A stretch of 64,000 bases of DNA from Pseudomonas fluorescens (GCF_004683905.1 NZ_CP038438.1:5766001-5830000), one strand, 5' to 3'. Positions 17,565 through 26,947 are shown, numbered from the stretch's first letter. Made by a program: numbers and translations. Notes: generated by a model from the sequence alone, not told the origin.

Positions 17565-18512
17565 CTATAAATTTCTGCCCCTGATCCGCTTGTTCAGAAA
17601 CTCGAAATACTCCTCGCGCATTTCCAGCGTCTCATTCGCCAGATGATGCCGCGCCTCCGGCAGCAGCAGAATCTGCGGCCGGTCGAACTTCCACTTCAGC
17701 ACCTGCAAGTTGTGCTGCCAGTCCACGGTCATGTCCGCCTGCCCCTGAATGATCAGCGGCCGTCGCGGACTTTTTTTCGCGTGTTCCACACGGATGATCC
17801 AGCGCGACAGCGCACCGACCCACGCCGTCGGCAAGCGTTTGGGCTGCAACGGATCGGTCTGCAGAAACGGCAGGAAATCCGGGTCGTTGGAGTTCTCGCT
17901 GAAGCGCCGGGCGATGCCCCGCACGAAAGGCCTCAGCAGGTAATAACTGAGCTGCGACCAGCCCCAAGCGCGCGGACGCACCAGCGGCGCCAGCAGAATC
18001 AACTGGCCCTGCGCCGGACTGTTCTCGCCATGGTTGAGCACATGATCGACGACGATCGCGCCGCCAGTGCTTTGTCCGCACAGATGCCAGGGTTGCGGCA
18101 GGGCGATCGAACTGGCTTCGGCGAACAACGCCTGCAAGGCGTCCTGGTATTCGGAGAAGTCGCGAATGCTCGCCCGCGGCCCACTCGACAAACCATGACC
18201 CGGCAAGTCGCAGGCGATGACGGCAAAATCCTGATCCAGCGCCCACTCGATCACATGCCGATACAGCCCGGTGTGATCGTAAAAACCGTGCAGCAGAAAC
18301 AGCGTGCCCTTGACCTTCTCCGGCCACCAGCAATGGCTGACCAGCTCATAACCGTCCACCTCGAACCGGCCCATGCCGCGCCAGACATCGCGCTCGGGAA
18401 AGTCGGTCTGATAGAACCGCTGATACGCCTTGGCCTCGTCCGACAACGGCTGCCACTGGGCCAAAGGCTTGAGGCTGGCGCGTAAATGATCGGCATCGAA
18501 AGTGTCAGGCAT
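17565..18512 (-). CDS. Alpha/beta hydrolase, lysophospholipase-like (serine aminopeptidase S33 fold)
   Basis: The 315-residue protein shows the alpha/beta-hydrolase layout: oxyanion strand LFLLHGFYDHTGLY, nucleophile elbow LCGQSTGGAIVVDH (Ser), acid in IQGQADMTVDW (Asp) and catalytic His in PEARHHLANE. The pattern CDLPGHGLSSG fits monoacylglycerol lipase and lysophospholipase relatives (Hydrolase_4). There is no signal peptide, so it is cytoplasmic. The substrate is not predictable. It is divergent from the DUF6436 gene. Confidence 0.85.
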   Translation of the reverse strand: MPDTFDADHLRASLKPLAQWQPLSDEAKAYQRFYQTDFPERDVWRGMGRFEVDGYELVSHCWWPEKVKGTLFLLHGFYDHTGLYRHVIEWALDQDFAVIACDLPGHGLSSGPRASIRDFSEYQDALQALFAEASSIALPQPWHLCGQSTGGAIVVDHVLNHGENSPAQGQLILLAPLVRPRAWGWSQLSYYLLRPFVRGIARRFSENSNDPDFLPFLQTDPLQPKRLPTAWVGALSRWIIRVEHAKKSPRRPLIIQGQADMTVDWQHNLQVLKWKFDRPQILLLPEARHHLANETLEMREEYFEFLNKRIRGRNL

Positions 18513-18611
18513 GCGGGTATTCCAAAGCGGTAAACAGACTTTATCGGCCTGCGATATTCATCTGTTGCGGCAAGCATGGCAAGCTAGCCCCCCTTCGAGG
18601 ATCGAAAAACC

Positions 18612-19190
18612 ATGCGCTCGCCCTACCGCACCGCACTGTTTGCCAGCCTGCTCGCGCTTGTGTGTGCCGGGGTGCTGTGGGCGGCGTACGACTGGTTTCA
18701 GGGGCGTTATCTGCGCGCGTTCAGTCAGCACACCGCGGTGTTTTCCGGTGATCCGTTGCGCCTGCCGGATGAACTGGCCGGCCCCGGCAAAATCCGTCTC
18801 GTGCACTTCTGGGACCCGGCCTGCCCGTGCAACGTCGGCAATCAACAGCACCTGACCGAGATGGTCGAGCAGTACGGCGCGCGCGGTGTGGAATTCTTCG
18901 CCGTGCAGCGCGCCGGCTCCCACGGCCAGTTACCCGCCACCCTGAGCAATCTGAAAACCATCGCGGTATTGCCCGGCTCCGAGCAGATCCCGGCCAGTCC
19001 CGCCGTGGCGATCTGGGACCGTAGCGGCAAACTGGCGTACTTCGGCCCTTACAGCGAAGGGCTGACCTGCAACTCCAGCAACAGCTTTATCGAACCGATC
19101 CTCAATGCCCTGACCGATGATCGCCCGGTCAACGCAACGCACACCCTGGCGGTCGGTTGTTATTGCCCTTGGCCGGTGGTGGCGCAGTAA
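18612..19190 (+). CDS. DUF6436 thioredoxin-like membrane-anchored protein
   Basis: The 192-residue protein has one N-terminal transmembrane segment (about residues 8-27) and a periplasmic thioredoxin-like domain: IRLVHFWDPACPCNVGN is placed like the active site of thiol-disulfide proteins, but it reads CPC in place of CxxC. The cis-Pro-like region EQIPASPAVAIWDRSGK follows. Two more cysteines occur in a CYC near the C-terminus. GAGGATCG precedes the start. A redox role is possible but unproven. It is followed 102 bases later by hacB on the same strand. Confidence 0.75.
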   Translation: MRSPYRTALFASLLALVCAGVLWAAYDWFQGRYLRAFSQHTAVFSGDPLRLPDELAGPGKIRLVHFWDPACPCNVGNQQHLTEMVEQYGARGVEFFAVQRAGSHGQLPATLSNLKTIAVLPGSEQIPASPAVAIWDRSGKLAYFGPYSEGLTCNSSNSFIEPILNALTDDRPVNATHTLAVGCYCPWPVVAQ

Positions 19191-19292
19191 GGCATTCCGG
19201 ACTTTTCGAGGACAGCGATGCACGGCACGGAAGGTCTGTGCTAATTGTTTGCAGCCCGACGGGCGGCAATCCCGCATGCACAAGGAGTCACC

Positions 19293-21704
19293 ATGAAACG
19301 CGTCTTCACCGTTCTTGCCTTGCTCATCGTTGTCCTGCTCGCCGGAGTCGGCGGGTACGTCTATAGCAAGCAACCGACGCGTCAGGGCCAGGTAGAGCTG
19401 CGCAATCTGCAAGGTTCGGTGACCGTGCGCTATGACGAACGCGGGGTGCCGCATATTCGTGCCGAGAACGAAACCGATCTGTATCGCGCCCTCGGCTACG
19501 TGCACGCTCAAGACCGGTTGTTCCAGATGGAAGCCATGCGCCGCCTCGCGCGCGGCGAGCTGGCCGAAGTGCTCGGGCCGAAGCTGCTCGACACCGACAA
19601 ACTGTTTCGCAGCCTGCGCATCCGTGAACGCGCTGCCAGCTATGTCGCCAGTCTCGATAAGCAGTCCCCGGCGTGGAAGGCCCTGCAAGCCTATCTGGAC
19701 GGCATCAACCAATATCAGGACAGCCACGTCGCGCCGGTGGAGTTCGACGTGCTGGGCATTCCCAAGCGGCCGTTCACGGCGGAGGACAGCATCAGCGTCG
19801 CCGGTTATATGGCCTACAGCTTCGCCGCCGCGTTTCGTACCGAACCGCTGCTGACCTACGTGCGCGATCAACTCGGCGCCGATTACCTCAACGTCTTCGA
19901 CCTCGACTGGCAGCCCAAAGGCGTGCTCGCCAAAGATCACGCCAATAAGACCCCGGCCCTCGCCGCCGGCGACTGGAAAGACCTCAATGCCCTCGCCCGC
20001 CTCAGCGAGCAGGCGCTCATTGAAAACGGCCTGCCGCAATTCGAAGGCAGCAATGCCTGGGTGATCGCCGGCAGCCGTAGCCAGAGCGGCAAACCGCTAC
20101 TGGCCGGTGATCCGCATATTCGCTTCTCGGTGCCGTCGGTGTGGTACGAGGCGCAACTGTCGGCACCGGGCTTTGAGCTCTACGGCCATCATCAGGCGCT
20201 GGTGCCGTTCGCATTCCTGGGGCACAACCTGGATTTCGGCTGGAGCCTGACCATGTTCCAGAATGACGATCTGGATCTGATCGCCGAGAAGGTCAACCCG
20301 GACAACCCGAATCAGGTCTGGTACCACGGCCAGTGGACCGATCTGGTCAGCACCGAGCAGCAGATCGCGGTGAAGGGCCAGGCGCCGGTGACGCTGACCT
20401 TGCGCCAGTCGCCCCATGGCCCGATCGTCAACGACGCCCTCGGCACTGCCGCCGGTAAAACGCCGATCGCCATGTGGTGGGCGTTCCTCGAAACGCCGAA
20501 TCCGATTCTCGAAGGTTTCTACCAGCTCAACCGCGCCGACACCCTGGCCAAGGCCCGGGCCGCTGCGACCAAGGTGCAGGCGCCGGGGCTGAACATCGTC
20601 TACGCCAACGCCAAGGGTGACATCGCCTGGTGGGCCTCGGCGCTGTTGCCGAAACGCCCGGCCGGGGTGAAGCCCGAGTTCATCCTCGACGGCAGCAGCA
20701 ATCAGGCGGACAAGGACGGCTACTACCCGTTCAGCGCCAACCCGCAGGAAGAAAACCCGGCGCGCGGCTACATCGTCTCGGCCAACTTCCAGCCGCTGTC
20801 GCCGACCGGAATGGAAATCCCCGGTTACTACAACCTCGCCGATCGCGGCCAGCAGCTCAACCGCCAGCTCAGCGACAAGAACCTGAAGTGGAGCAACGAG
20901 GCCAACCAGAAACTGCAACTGGGCACCACCACCGGTTACGGCCCGCGCACCCTGGCACCGTTGCTGCCGGTGCTGCGTGAAGTGGTGAGTGATCCGGCAC
21001 AGCTGAAACTGGTCGAGCAACTGGCGCAGTGGCAAGGCGACTATCCGCTGGATTCGGTCAACGCCACAGTGTTCAACCAGTTCCTCTACGATCTCGCCGA
21101 TGCGGCGATGCGTGATGAGCTGGGCAACGATTTCTTCGAGACCCTGCTGTCGACCCGAGTGATCGATGCCGCCCTGCCGCGCCTGGCGGCGAATGCGGAC
21201 TCGCCGTGGTGGGACAACCGCAACACACCGAACAAGGAGACTCGCGCCGACGTCGTCAAAGCGGCGTGGCAGGCGAGCATGGTGCACCTGAAACAGACCC
21301 TCGGCGACAACCCGCCCGACTGGCAATGGGGCACGGCGCACACCCTGACCCACGGTCATCCGTTGGGTCAGCAGAAGCCGCTGGACCGGATCGTCAATGT
21401 CGGGCCGTTCGCTGCGCCCGGCAGTCATGAAGTGCCGAACAATCTCTCGGCCAAGCTCGGCCCGGCGCCATGGCCGGTGACCTATGGACCTTCGACGCGG
21501 CGCCTGGTGGACTTCGCCGACCCGGCGCACAGCCTGACCATCAACCCGGTCGGCCAGAGCGGTGTGCCGTTCGACAGCTATTACGACGATCAGGCCGAGG
21601 AGTACGTCGAGGGGATGTATGTGCAGGCGCATTTCAGCGAGGAAGAGGTGACGGCCAATACCCGTAGTACCTTGAAGCTGTTGCCGGCGCGGGCTGCCCA
21701 ATAG
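19293..21704 (+). CDS. hacB: Penicillin acylase family Ntn-hydrolase, probable acyl-homoserine lactone acylase
   Basis: From ATG 19293 (AAGGAG upstream) the precursor has 803 residues with an N-terminal hydrophobic export segment. Ntn-hydrolases of this family cut themselves before a catalytic Ser; here the Gly252-Ser253 site lies in FEGSNAWVIAGSRSQSGKPL. The alpha-chain region shows GVPHIRAENETDLYRALGYV. Relatives in the same place in P. aeruginosa (PA0305) and P. syringae hydrolyse the amide of acyl-homoserine lactones and some beta-lactams. The symbol rests on that synteny (next to spuH) and similarity; substrate range cannot be read from sequence. Confidence 0.85.
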   Translation: MKRVFTVLALLIVVLLAGVGGYVYSKQPTRQGQVELRNLQGSVTVRYDERGVPHIRAENETDLYRALGYVHAQDRLFQMEAMRRLARGELAEVLGPKLLDTDKLFRSLRIRERAASYVASLDKQSPAWKALQAYLDGINQYQDSHVAPVEFDVLGIPKRPFTAEDSISVAGYMAYSFAAAFRTEPLLTYVRDQLGADYLNVFDLDWQPKGVLAKDHANKTPALAAGDWKDLNALARLSEQALIENGLPQFEGSNAWVIAGSRSQSGKPLLAGDPHIRFSVPSVWYEAQLSAPGFELYGHHQALVPFAFLGHNLDFGWSLTMFQNDDLDLIAEKVNPDNPNQVWYHGQWTDLVSTEQQIAVKGQAPVTLTLRQSPHGPIVNDALGTAAGKTPIAMWWAFLETPNPILEGFYQLNRADTLAKARAAATKVQAPGLNIVYANAKGDIAWWASALLPKRPAGVKPEFILDGSSNQADKDGYYPFSANPQEENPARGYIVSANFQPLSPTGMEIPGYYNLADRGQQLNRQLSDKNLKWSNEANQKLQLGTTTGYGPRTLAPLLPVLREVVSDPAQLKLVEQLAQWQGDYPLDSVNATVFNQFLYDLADAAMRDELGNDFFETLLSTRVIDAALPRLAANADSPWWDNRNTPNKETRADVVKAAWQASMVHLKQTLGDNPPDWQWGTAHTLTHGHPLGQQKPLDRIVNVGPFAAPGSHEVPNNLSAKLGPAPWPVTYGPSTRRLVDFADPAHSLTINPVGQSGVPFDSYYDDQAEEYVEGMYVQAHFSEEEVTANTRSTLKLLPARAAQ

Positions 21705-21720
21705 TTCTCGGTTAGCCGGA

Positions 21721-21801
21721 CGGGCCCTATCGCGAGCAGGCTCACTCCTACAGGGGAACGCATTCCAATTGTAGGAGTGAGCCTGCTCGCGATGGGGCCC
21801 G
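21721..21801. repeat. REP pair, type A variant (GTAGGAGTGAGCCTGCTCGC)
   Basis: Arms match over about 30 bases including flanking CGGGCCC / GGGCCCG. It lies between convergent hacB and the GlxA-type gene. Confidence 0.9.
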
Positions 21802-21818
21802 CCAACTCAACACATCTC

Positions 21819-22784
21819 TCAGAGCATCAACGCAAAATTCAACCGAAACTGCTGCGGCGTCACCCCCAACCGCCGATTGAACACACTGCGCATGTGCTGC
21901 GCATCGCGAAACCCGCACTGATAGGCCACGGTCTTCAGCGGTGCCGTGGTGCTTTCCAGCAGCACCCGCGCCGCATCCACTCGCGCACTTTCGACGAACT
22001 CCGCCGGGGTGACCCGAGCCTCACGGGCGAACACCCGGGAGAAGTTGCGCGCACTCATGTTCGCCGCGTTCGCAAGATCGGCAATCGTCAAATCCCCGGT
22101 GAGGTTGGCCAGCACATAAAACTGCACCATCGCCACCGCCGACGTCGGCTCCGCATGCGGCGTGAGGAACGGGCTGAACTGCGATTGCCCGCCAGAACGC
22201 TGGGTGAATACCACCAGCCGCTTGGCCACACTCAGCGCCACTTCAGCGCCGTGATCGCGGGCCAGCAGGTACAACGACAGATCAATCCCGGCGGTGACCC
22301 CGGCCGAGGTGTAGAGCGCACCGTCCTCGACATACAGGCGATCGGCCTCGACTTGGGTCGATGGACACAACTGGGCCAAGGCTTCGGCATCGTTCCAGTG
22401 GGTGGTCACCGTGCGCCCTTCGAGCAACCCCGCCCGCGCCAGCATGAACGCGCCGTTACAGATCGAACCAAAGCGCCGCGCACGGGTGCAGGCCTCGCGC
22501 AGCCAGGTGTCGAAAGGCTTGCCGAAATCCATGAACGGCAACTGCGGGCCGCCGGCGACCAGCAACAAATCATAAGCGTCCAGCGCTTCGCTGAAGTGCC
22601 GGTGAGCGCTGATGCTCAGGCCATTGGAACAAGCCATCGGCCCGCGTTCGAGGCCGATCACCTCCAATTGATAGTGATCCTCGGGCGGCAGAAACCGGTT
22701 GGCCTCGGCGAACACATCCATCGGCCCGCTGACATCCAGCGCCTGCACGCCGGGGAACACCACGATGGCGACGGTTTTGTTCAT
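21819..22784 (-). CDS. GlxA-family AraC/XylS transcriptional regulator with DJ-1/PfpI domain
   Basis: The 321-residue protein has an N-terminal DJ-1/PfpI-like ligand domain (about 1-190; VFPGVQALDVSGPMDVFAEA and the nucleophile-elbow Cys in GSICNGAFMLARAGLLEG) and a C-terminal pair of AraC helix-turn-helices (MSARNFSRVFAREARVTPAE and TVAYQCGFRDAQHMRSVFNR). Such regulators respond to small metabolites, often amines or betaines. It is divergent from an HD-domain hydrolase gene across about 316 bases, so that gene is the likely target. Confidence 0.88.
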   Translation of the reverse strand: MNKTVAIVVFPGVQALDVSGPMDVFAEANRFLPPEDHYQLEVIGLERGPMACSNGLSISAHRHFSEALDAYDLLLVAGGPQLPFMDFGKPFDTWLREACTRARRFGSICNGAFMLARAGLLEGRTVTTHWNDAEALAQLCPSTQVEADRLYVEDGALYTSAGVTAGIDLSLYLLARDHGAEVALSVAKRLVVFTQRSGGQSQFSPFLTPHAEPTSAVAMVQFYVLANLTGDLTIADLANAANMSARNFSRVFAREARVTPAEFVESARVDAARVLLESTTAPLKTVAYQCGFRDAQHMRSVFNRRLGVTPQQFRLNFALML

Positions 22785-22827
22785 GAGCCTCCAATGTCCT
22801 CAATGCCTGTGGCAAACACAAATCCCT

Positions 22828-22916
22828 GTGGGAGCGGGCTTGCTCGCGAAAGGGCCCTTACATTCAACTTATCTGTTGAATGACACACCGCTTTCGCGAG
22901 CAAGCCCGCTCCCACA
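22828..22916. repeat. REP pair, type A
   Basis: Standard inverted pair in the 316-base GlxA/HD intergenic region. The remaining 184 bases up to the HD gene carry no motif I can name, apart from a GAGGAAA ribosome-binding site. Confidence 0.9.
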
Positions 22917-23100
22917 TGGGCCGTGCCTGCCTTGTTGATTGAGCCAACCCTAGCCAATCCAGGTTCAACAAGCGAGGTTGGCACGATTTGCAGGTCGATT
23001 GGCAAGGATCGCAGCCATGCGTTGATTGTCCGTTTAGTGCCTCGGGGAACAGACTCCATCCATCAGCGCCACGACGGCGTTTTCGACGAGGAAACACCTT

Positions 23101-23742
23101 ATGAGCACGACCATTGCCGGCATCAAAATCCCCGACAGCGCCCTCGCCCGGGCCACCACCGAGTACATTCGCGACATCGAATCCGACCTGCTCTACCACC
23201 ACTCGCGCCGGGTGTTTCTGTTCGGCGCATTGAGCGGCGAGCGCCAACAACTGGCCTACAACCCGGAGCTGCTGTACGTCGGCGCGATGTTCCACGACCT
23301 CGGTCTGGTCGAGGGCTATCGCAGTGCTGACGAGCGTTTCGAAGTGGATGGCGCCAACGCGGCCGCGGCGTTTCTCAAACCGTACGGGCTGAGCGATGAC
23401 GACATCGAGCAAGTCTGGCTGTCGATTGCCCTGCACACCACGCCAGGCGTGCCAAAGCACTTGCGGCCGACCGTCGCGCTGGTCACCGCCGGGGTCGAGA
23501 TGGACGTGCTGGGCATGGATTACGCGGCGTTCAGCAGCACCCAGCGCGAGGCGGTGGTGCATGCGCATCCACGCGGGGAAGGTTTCAAGGAGTGCATCAT
23601 CTGCGCGTTTGCCGACGGCTTGCGCCATCGTCCGCAGACCACGTTTGGCAACGTGAAGACCGATGTGCTGGTGGATCAGGAGCCGGGGTTCAAGCCGATG
23701 AATTTTGTTGAGGTCATCCGCCAATCTCCCTGGACTGCCTAA
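23101..23742 (+). CDS. HD-domain metal-dependent hydrolase
   Basis: This 213-residue protein has the HD signature: first His in LYHHSRRVFLFG, the HD pair in GAMFHDLGLV, and later His in SIALHTTPGVP with a distal Asp region. It resembles HD proteins related to cyanamide hydratase, in which a divalent metal activates water. No signal peptide is present. The divergent GlxA-type regulator suggests control by a small nitrogenous metabolite. The substrate is unknown; a nitrile/cyanamide-type or a phosphoester reaction are both possible. Confidence 0.8.
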   Translation: MSTTIAGIKIPDSALARATTEYIRDIESDLLYHHSRRVFLFGALSGERQQLAYNPELLYVGAMFHDLGLVEGYRSADERFEVDGANAAAAFLKPYGLSDDDIEQVWLSIALHTTPGVPKHLRPTVALVTAGVEMDVLGMDYAAFSSTQREAVVHAHPRGEGFKECIICAFADGLRHRPQTTFGNVKTDVLVDQEPGFKPMNFVEVIRQSPWTA

Positions 23743-23750
23743 TACCCAAT

Positions 23751-23886
23751 GTGGGGGTGTGCCCTGTGGTGAGGGGATTTATCCCCGATGGACTGCGTAG
23801 CAGTCCCTTTCTTTTTGAATCAAGAGAGGGGGCCGCTTCGCAACCCATCGGGGATAAATCCCCTCACCACAAAAGCCCGCTCCCAC
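23751..23886. repeat. Composite repeat: type B element (23766-23870) nested in a decayed REP pair
   Basis: The type B inverted repeat is bracketed by GTGGGGGTGTGCC and AGCCCGCTCCCAC, recognisable as the two arms of a type A pair. This is the second such nested case in the window. Confidence 0.75.
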
Positions 23887-23896
23887 AGTTGGATTT

Positions 23897-23924
23897 GGGT
23901 TGGCCTTGATAAAGGGGCCAACCC
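23897..23924 (-). terminator. Possible terminator hairpin downstream of spuH
   Basis: GGGTTGGCC and GGCCAACCC form a 9-base perfect stem ten bases beyond the spuH stop. There is no T-run after it, so it may not terminate by itself. Confidence 0.4.
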
Positions 23925-23933
23925 GAGTTTGCT

Positions 23934-24824
23934 TTAAGCCGCTTCCGGCGCAGGCGCGCGGCGCACGTCCGGTTGCTTCCACGAATCGGCGGCGCCTTCT
24001 TCGATGGCTTGCTGGATGGCTTTCTTGCGCGCTTCTTCGGCGCGGCGGCTGAAGAACCACACCATGAACGTCACGATCGACACCGCCAGCAGAATCAGGC
24101 TGGCCACGGCGTTGATCTCAGGCTTCACGCCCAGACGCACCGCGGAAAACACTTCCATCGGCAGAGTGGTCGAACCCGGGCCGGAAACGAAGCTCGCCAG
24201 CACCAGGTCGTCCAGCGACAGGGCGAACGACATCATTCCGCCCGCTGCCAGCGATGGCGCGATCATCGGGATGGTGATCAGGAAGAACACCTTCCACGGC
24301 CGCGCACCCAGATCCATCGCCGCTTCTTCGATCGACAGGTCCAGCTCACGCAGACGCGCCGACACCACCACCGCCACATACGCCGCACAGAACGTCGTGT
24401 GGGCGATCCAGATGGTGACGATGCCACGTTCCTGCGGCCAGCCGATCATCTGCGCCATGGCTACGAACAGCAGCAACAGCGACAGACCGGTGATCACTTC
24501 CGGCATCACCAGCGGCGCGGTGACCAGGCCACCGAACAGCGTACGGCCCTTGAAGTGGGTGATGCGGGTCAGCACGAAGGCGGCCAGCGTACCCAGCGCC
24601 ACCGCGGCAACGGCGGTATAGCAGGCGATTTCCAGGGAGCGCACCACCGAGCCCATCAGTTGGGTGTTGTCGAGCAGGCCGACGTACCACTTGATCGACC
24701 AGCCGCCCCACACCGTCACCAGTTTCGAGGCGTTGAACGAGTAGATCACCAGGATCAGCATCGGCAGGTAGATGAACAACAGACCCAGTACCAGCATCAG
24801 GCTGGAGAAACGGATGCGTTTCAT
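23934..24824 (-). CDS. spuH: Polyamine ABC transporter permease
   Basis: SpuH (PotI type, 296 residues) has six predicted membrane helices and the permease coupling loop (EAAMDLGARPWKVFFLITIP, the EAA motif), which contacts the ATPase SpuF. It pairs with SpuG to form the inner-membrane channel for putrescine and spermidine. Its start overlaps the spuG stop by four bases (ATGA), so translation is coupled. It is the last gene of the spu operon. Confidence 0.95.
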   Translation of the reverse strand: MKRIRFSSLMLVLGLLFIYLPMLILVIYSFNASKLVTVWGGWSIKWYVGLLDNTQLMGSVVRSLEIACYTAVAAVALGTLAAFVLTRITHFKGRTLFGGLVTAPLVMPEVITGLSLLLLFVAMAQMIGWPQERGIVTIWIAHTTFCAAYVAVVVSARLRELDLSIEEAAMDLGARPWKVFFLITIPMIAPSLAAGGMMSFALSLDDLVLASFVSGPGSTTLPMEVFSAVRLGVKPEINAVASLILLAVSIVTFMVWFFSRRAEEARKKAIQQAIEEGAADSWKQPDVRRAPAPEAA

Positions 24825-25741
24825 TCTTTGCCCTCCATTTCCTTGGCCTGACTGCGGTTGAACAGGATGATCGGCACAATCAGGATCGCCAGCATCACCA
24901 CCGCCAGGGCGGACGCCACCGGCCAGTCACGGTTGTTGAAGAACTCTTGCCAGAGCACTTTACCGATCATCAGGGTTTCCGGGCCGCCGAGCAGTTCCGG
25001 GATCACGAACTCGCCGACCACCGGGATGAACACCAGCATGCAGCCGGCGATGATCCCGTTCTTGGACAGCGGAATAGTGATTTTCCAGAAGCTGTTGAAG
25101 GTGCTCGAACCGAGGTCGGAAGCAGCTTCCAGCAGGCTCTGATCGTGCTTCACCAGGTTGGCGTACAGCGGCAGGATCATGAACGGCAGGTACGAATAAA
25201 CCACGCCGATGTACACCGCGAGGTTGGTGTTGAGGATCTGCAGCGGCTCGTCGATAAAGCCCATGCTCATCAGGAAACCGTTGAGCAGACCGTTGTTGCT
25301 GAGGATGCCCATCCACGCGTAAACGCGGATCAGGATCGCAGTCCAGGTCGGCATCATGATCAGCAGCACCAGCACCGTCTGCAGCTCTTTGCGCGCACTG
25401 GCGATGGCGTAGGCCATCGGGTAGCCGATCAGCAGGCACAGCAGCGTGCTGAAGAACGCCATCTTCAGCGAGCCGAGGTAGGCGGCGATGTACAACTCGT
25501 CGTCGCCCAGCATCGCGTAGTTGCCCAGGTTCAGCAGCAATTGCAGCTTCTGCTCGGCGAAGGTGTAGATCTCGGTGTACGGCGGGATGGCCACGTCGGC
25601 TTCAGCGAAGCTGATCTTCAGGACGATGAAGAACGGCAGCATGAAGAACAGGAACAGCCAGATGAACGGAACCCCGATGACCAGTTGCCGGCCATTGGGA
25701 ATTATTCGGTTGAGCCGTCGTTTGAACTTGCGCATGTTCAT
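24821..25741 (-). CDS. spuG: Polyamine ABC transporter permease
   Basis: SpuG (PotH type) has 306 residues from the ATG at 25741, which overlaps the spuF stop in an ATGA. A longer frame starting at 25777 would intrude into spuF and is unlikely. Six hydrophobic helices and the EAA loop LLEAASDLGSSTFNSFWKIT are visible. It forms the channel with SpuH. Confidence 0.94.
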   Translation of the reverse strand: MNMRKFKRRLNRIIPNGRQLVIGVPFIWLFLFFMLPFFIVLKISFAEADVAIPPYTEIYTFAEQKLQLLLNLGNYAMLGDDELYIAAYLGSLKMAFFSTLLCLLIGYPMAYAIASARKELQTVLVLLIMMPTWTAILIRVYAWMGILSNNGLLNGFLMSMGFIDEPLQILNTNLAVYIGVVYSYLPFMILPLYANLVKHDQSLLEAASDLGSSTFNSFWKITIPLSKNGIIAGCMLVFIPVVGEFVIPELLGGPETLMIGKVLWQEFFNNRDWPVASALAVVMLAILIVPIILFNRSQAKEMEGKE

Positions 25742-26880
25742 GAGCGAAGTACCACGCCGCTGTCGTCTTCCCACCACACGTAAACCTGATCGCCCCAGGT
25801 CGGACGCTGGCCGCGACGTTCGGCGTTGGCAACGAACGATTGCACCAGCTTGCCGCTCGGCAATTCGACGTAGAACACCGAGTGCCCGCCGAGGTAGGCG
25901 ATGTCATGCACCTTGCCGCTCGACCAGTTGTATTCACAGGTCGGCATTTCGGCGGTGACCAGCAGCTTCTCCGGACGAATCGCGTAGGTCACGGACTTGT
26001 CTTGCACCGAGGTGCTGATGCCGTGGCCGACGTAGATCTGCCGGTCGAGGTCCTTGCAGGTGATGGTCGCGTGGCCTTCGGCGTCGTCGATCACTTCGCC
26101 TTCGAAGATGTTCACGTTGCCGATGAATTCGCAGACCAGACGGCTGGTCGGGGTTTCGTAGATGTCGATCGGGCTGCCGATCTGGGCGATCCAGCCCAGG
26201 TGCATGATCGCGATGCGCTCGGCCATGGTCATGGCCTCTTCCTGGTCGTGGGTCACCATCACGCAGGTCACGCCGACGCGCTCGATGATCTCCACCAGCT
26301 CCAGCTGCATCTGCGAACGCAGTTTCTTGTCCAGTGCGCCCATCGGCTCGTCGAGCAGCAGCAGCTTCGGCCGCTTGGCCAGCGAGCGCGCCAGTGCCAC
26401 ACGCTGACGCTGACCGCCGGACAGTTGATGCGGCTTGCGCTTGGCGTACTGGCTCATCTGCACCAGCTTGAGCATCTCGGCCACGCGCGCATCAATCTCG
26501 GCGTTGGGGATCTTGTCCTGCTTGAGGCCGAAGGCGATGTTCTGCGCCACGGTCATGTGCGGGAACAAGGCATACGACTGGAACATCATGTTGATCGGTC
26601 GCTCGTACGGCGGCATGTCGGTGATGTCGACGCCGTCGAGGAAAATGCGCCCCTCCGTGGGCCGTTCGAACCCTGCCAGCATCCGCAGCAGCGTGGATTT
26701 GCCCGATCCCGAGCCGCCGAGCAGGGCGAAGATCTCGCCTTTCTTGATTTCCAGGGACACATCGTCCACGGCAATCGTCTCGTCGAACTTCTTCGTGACC
26801 CGGTCGATTTTGACCAACACCTGCTTAGGTGTCTGGTCGCCCTCGAGGGCTTTCTTATAGGCGCCGGAGGCAACTGCCAT
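25738..26880 (-). CDS. spuF: Polyamine ABC transporter ATP-binding protein
   Basis: The 380-residue PotG/PotA-type ATPase powers polyamine import. Walker A is LLGGSGSGKSTLLRML, the signature is QLSGGQRQRVALARSLA, Walker B is LLLLDEPMGALD, and the switch His follows in VTHDQEEAM. A C-terminal TOBE domain (about 290-375) is the usual regulatory extension. It lies 67 bases after spuE and overlaps spuG by four bases. Confidence 0.96.
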   Translation of the reverse strand: MAVASGAYKKALEGDQTPKQVLVKIDRVTKKFDETIAVDDVSLEIKKGEIFALLGGSGSGKSTLLRMLAGFERPTEGRIFLDGVDITDMPPYERPINMMFQSYALFPHMTVAQNIAFGLKQDKIPNAEIDARVAEMLKLVQMSQYAKRKPHQLSGGQRQRVALARSLAKRPKLLLLDEPMGALDKKLRSQMQLELVEIIERVGVTCVMVTHDQEEAMTMAERIAIMHLGWIAQIGSPIDIYETPTSRLVCEFIGNVNIFEGEVIDDAEGHATITCKDLDRQIYVGHGISTSVQDKSVTYAIRPEKLLVTAEMPTCEYNWSSGKVHDIAYLGGHSVFYVELPSGKLVQSFVANAERRGQRPTWGDQVYVWWEDDSGVVLRS

Positions 26881-26947
26881 TTACGAAACTCCCAGATAAA
26901 AACAGTGCAGTTCGCCCAACGCGGACGAACCCAGGATAGTTTGTGCC

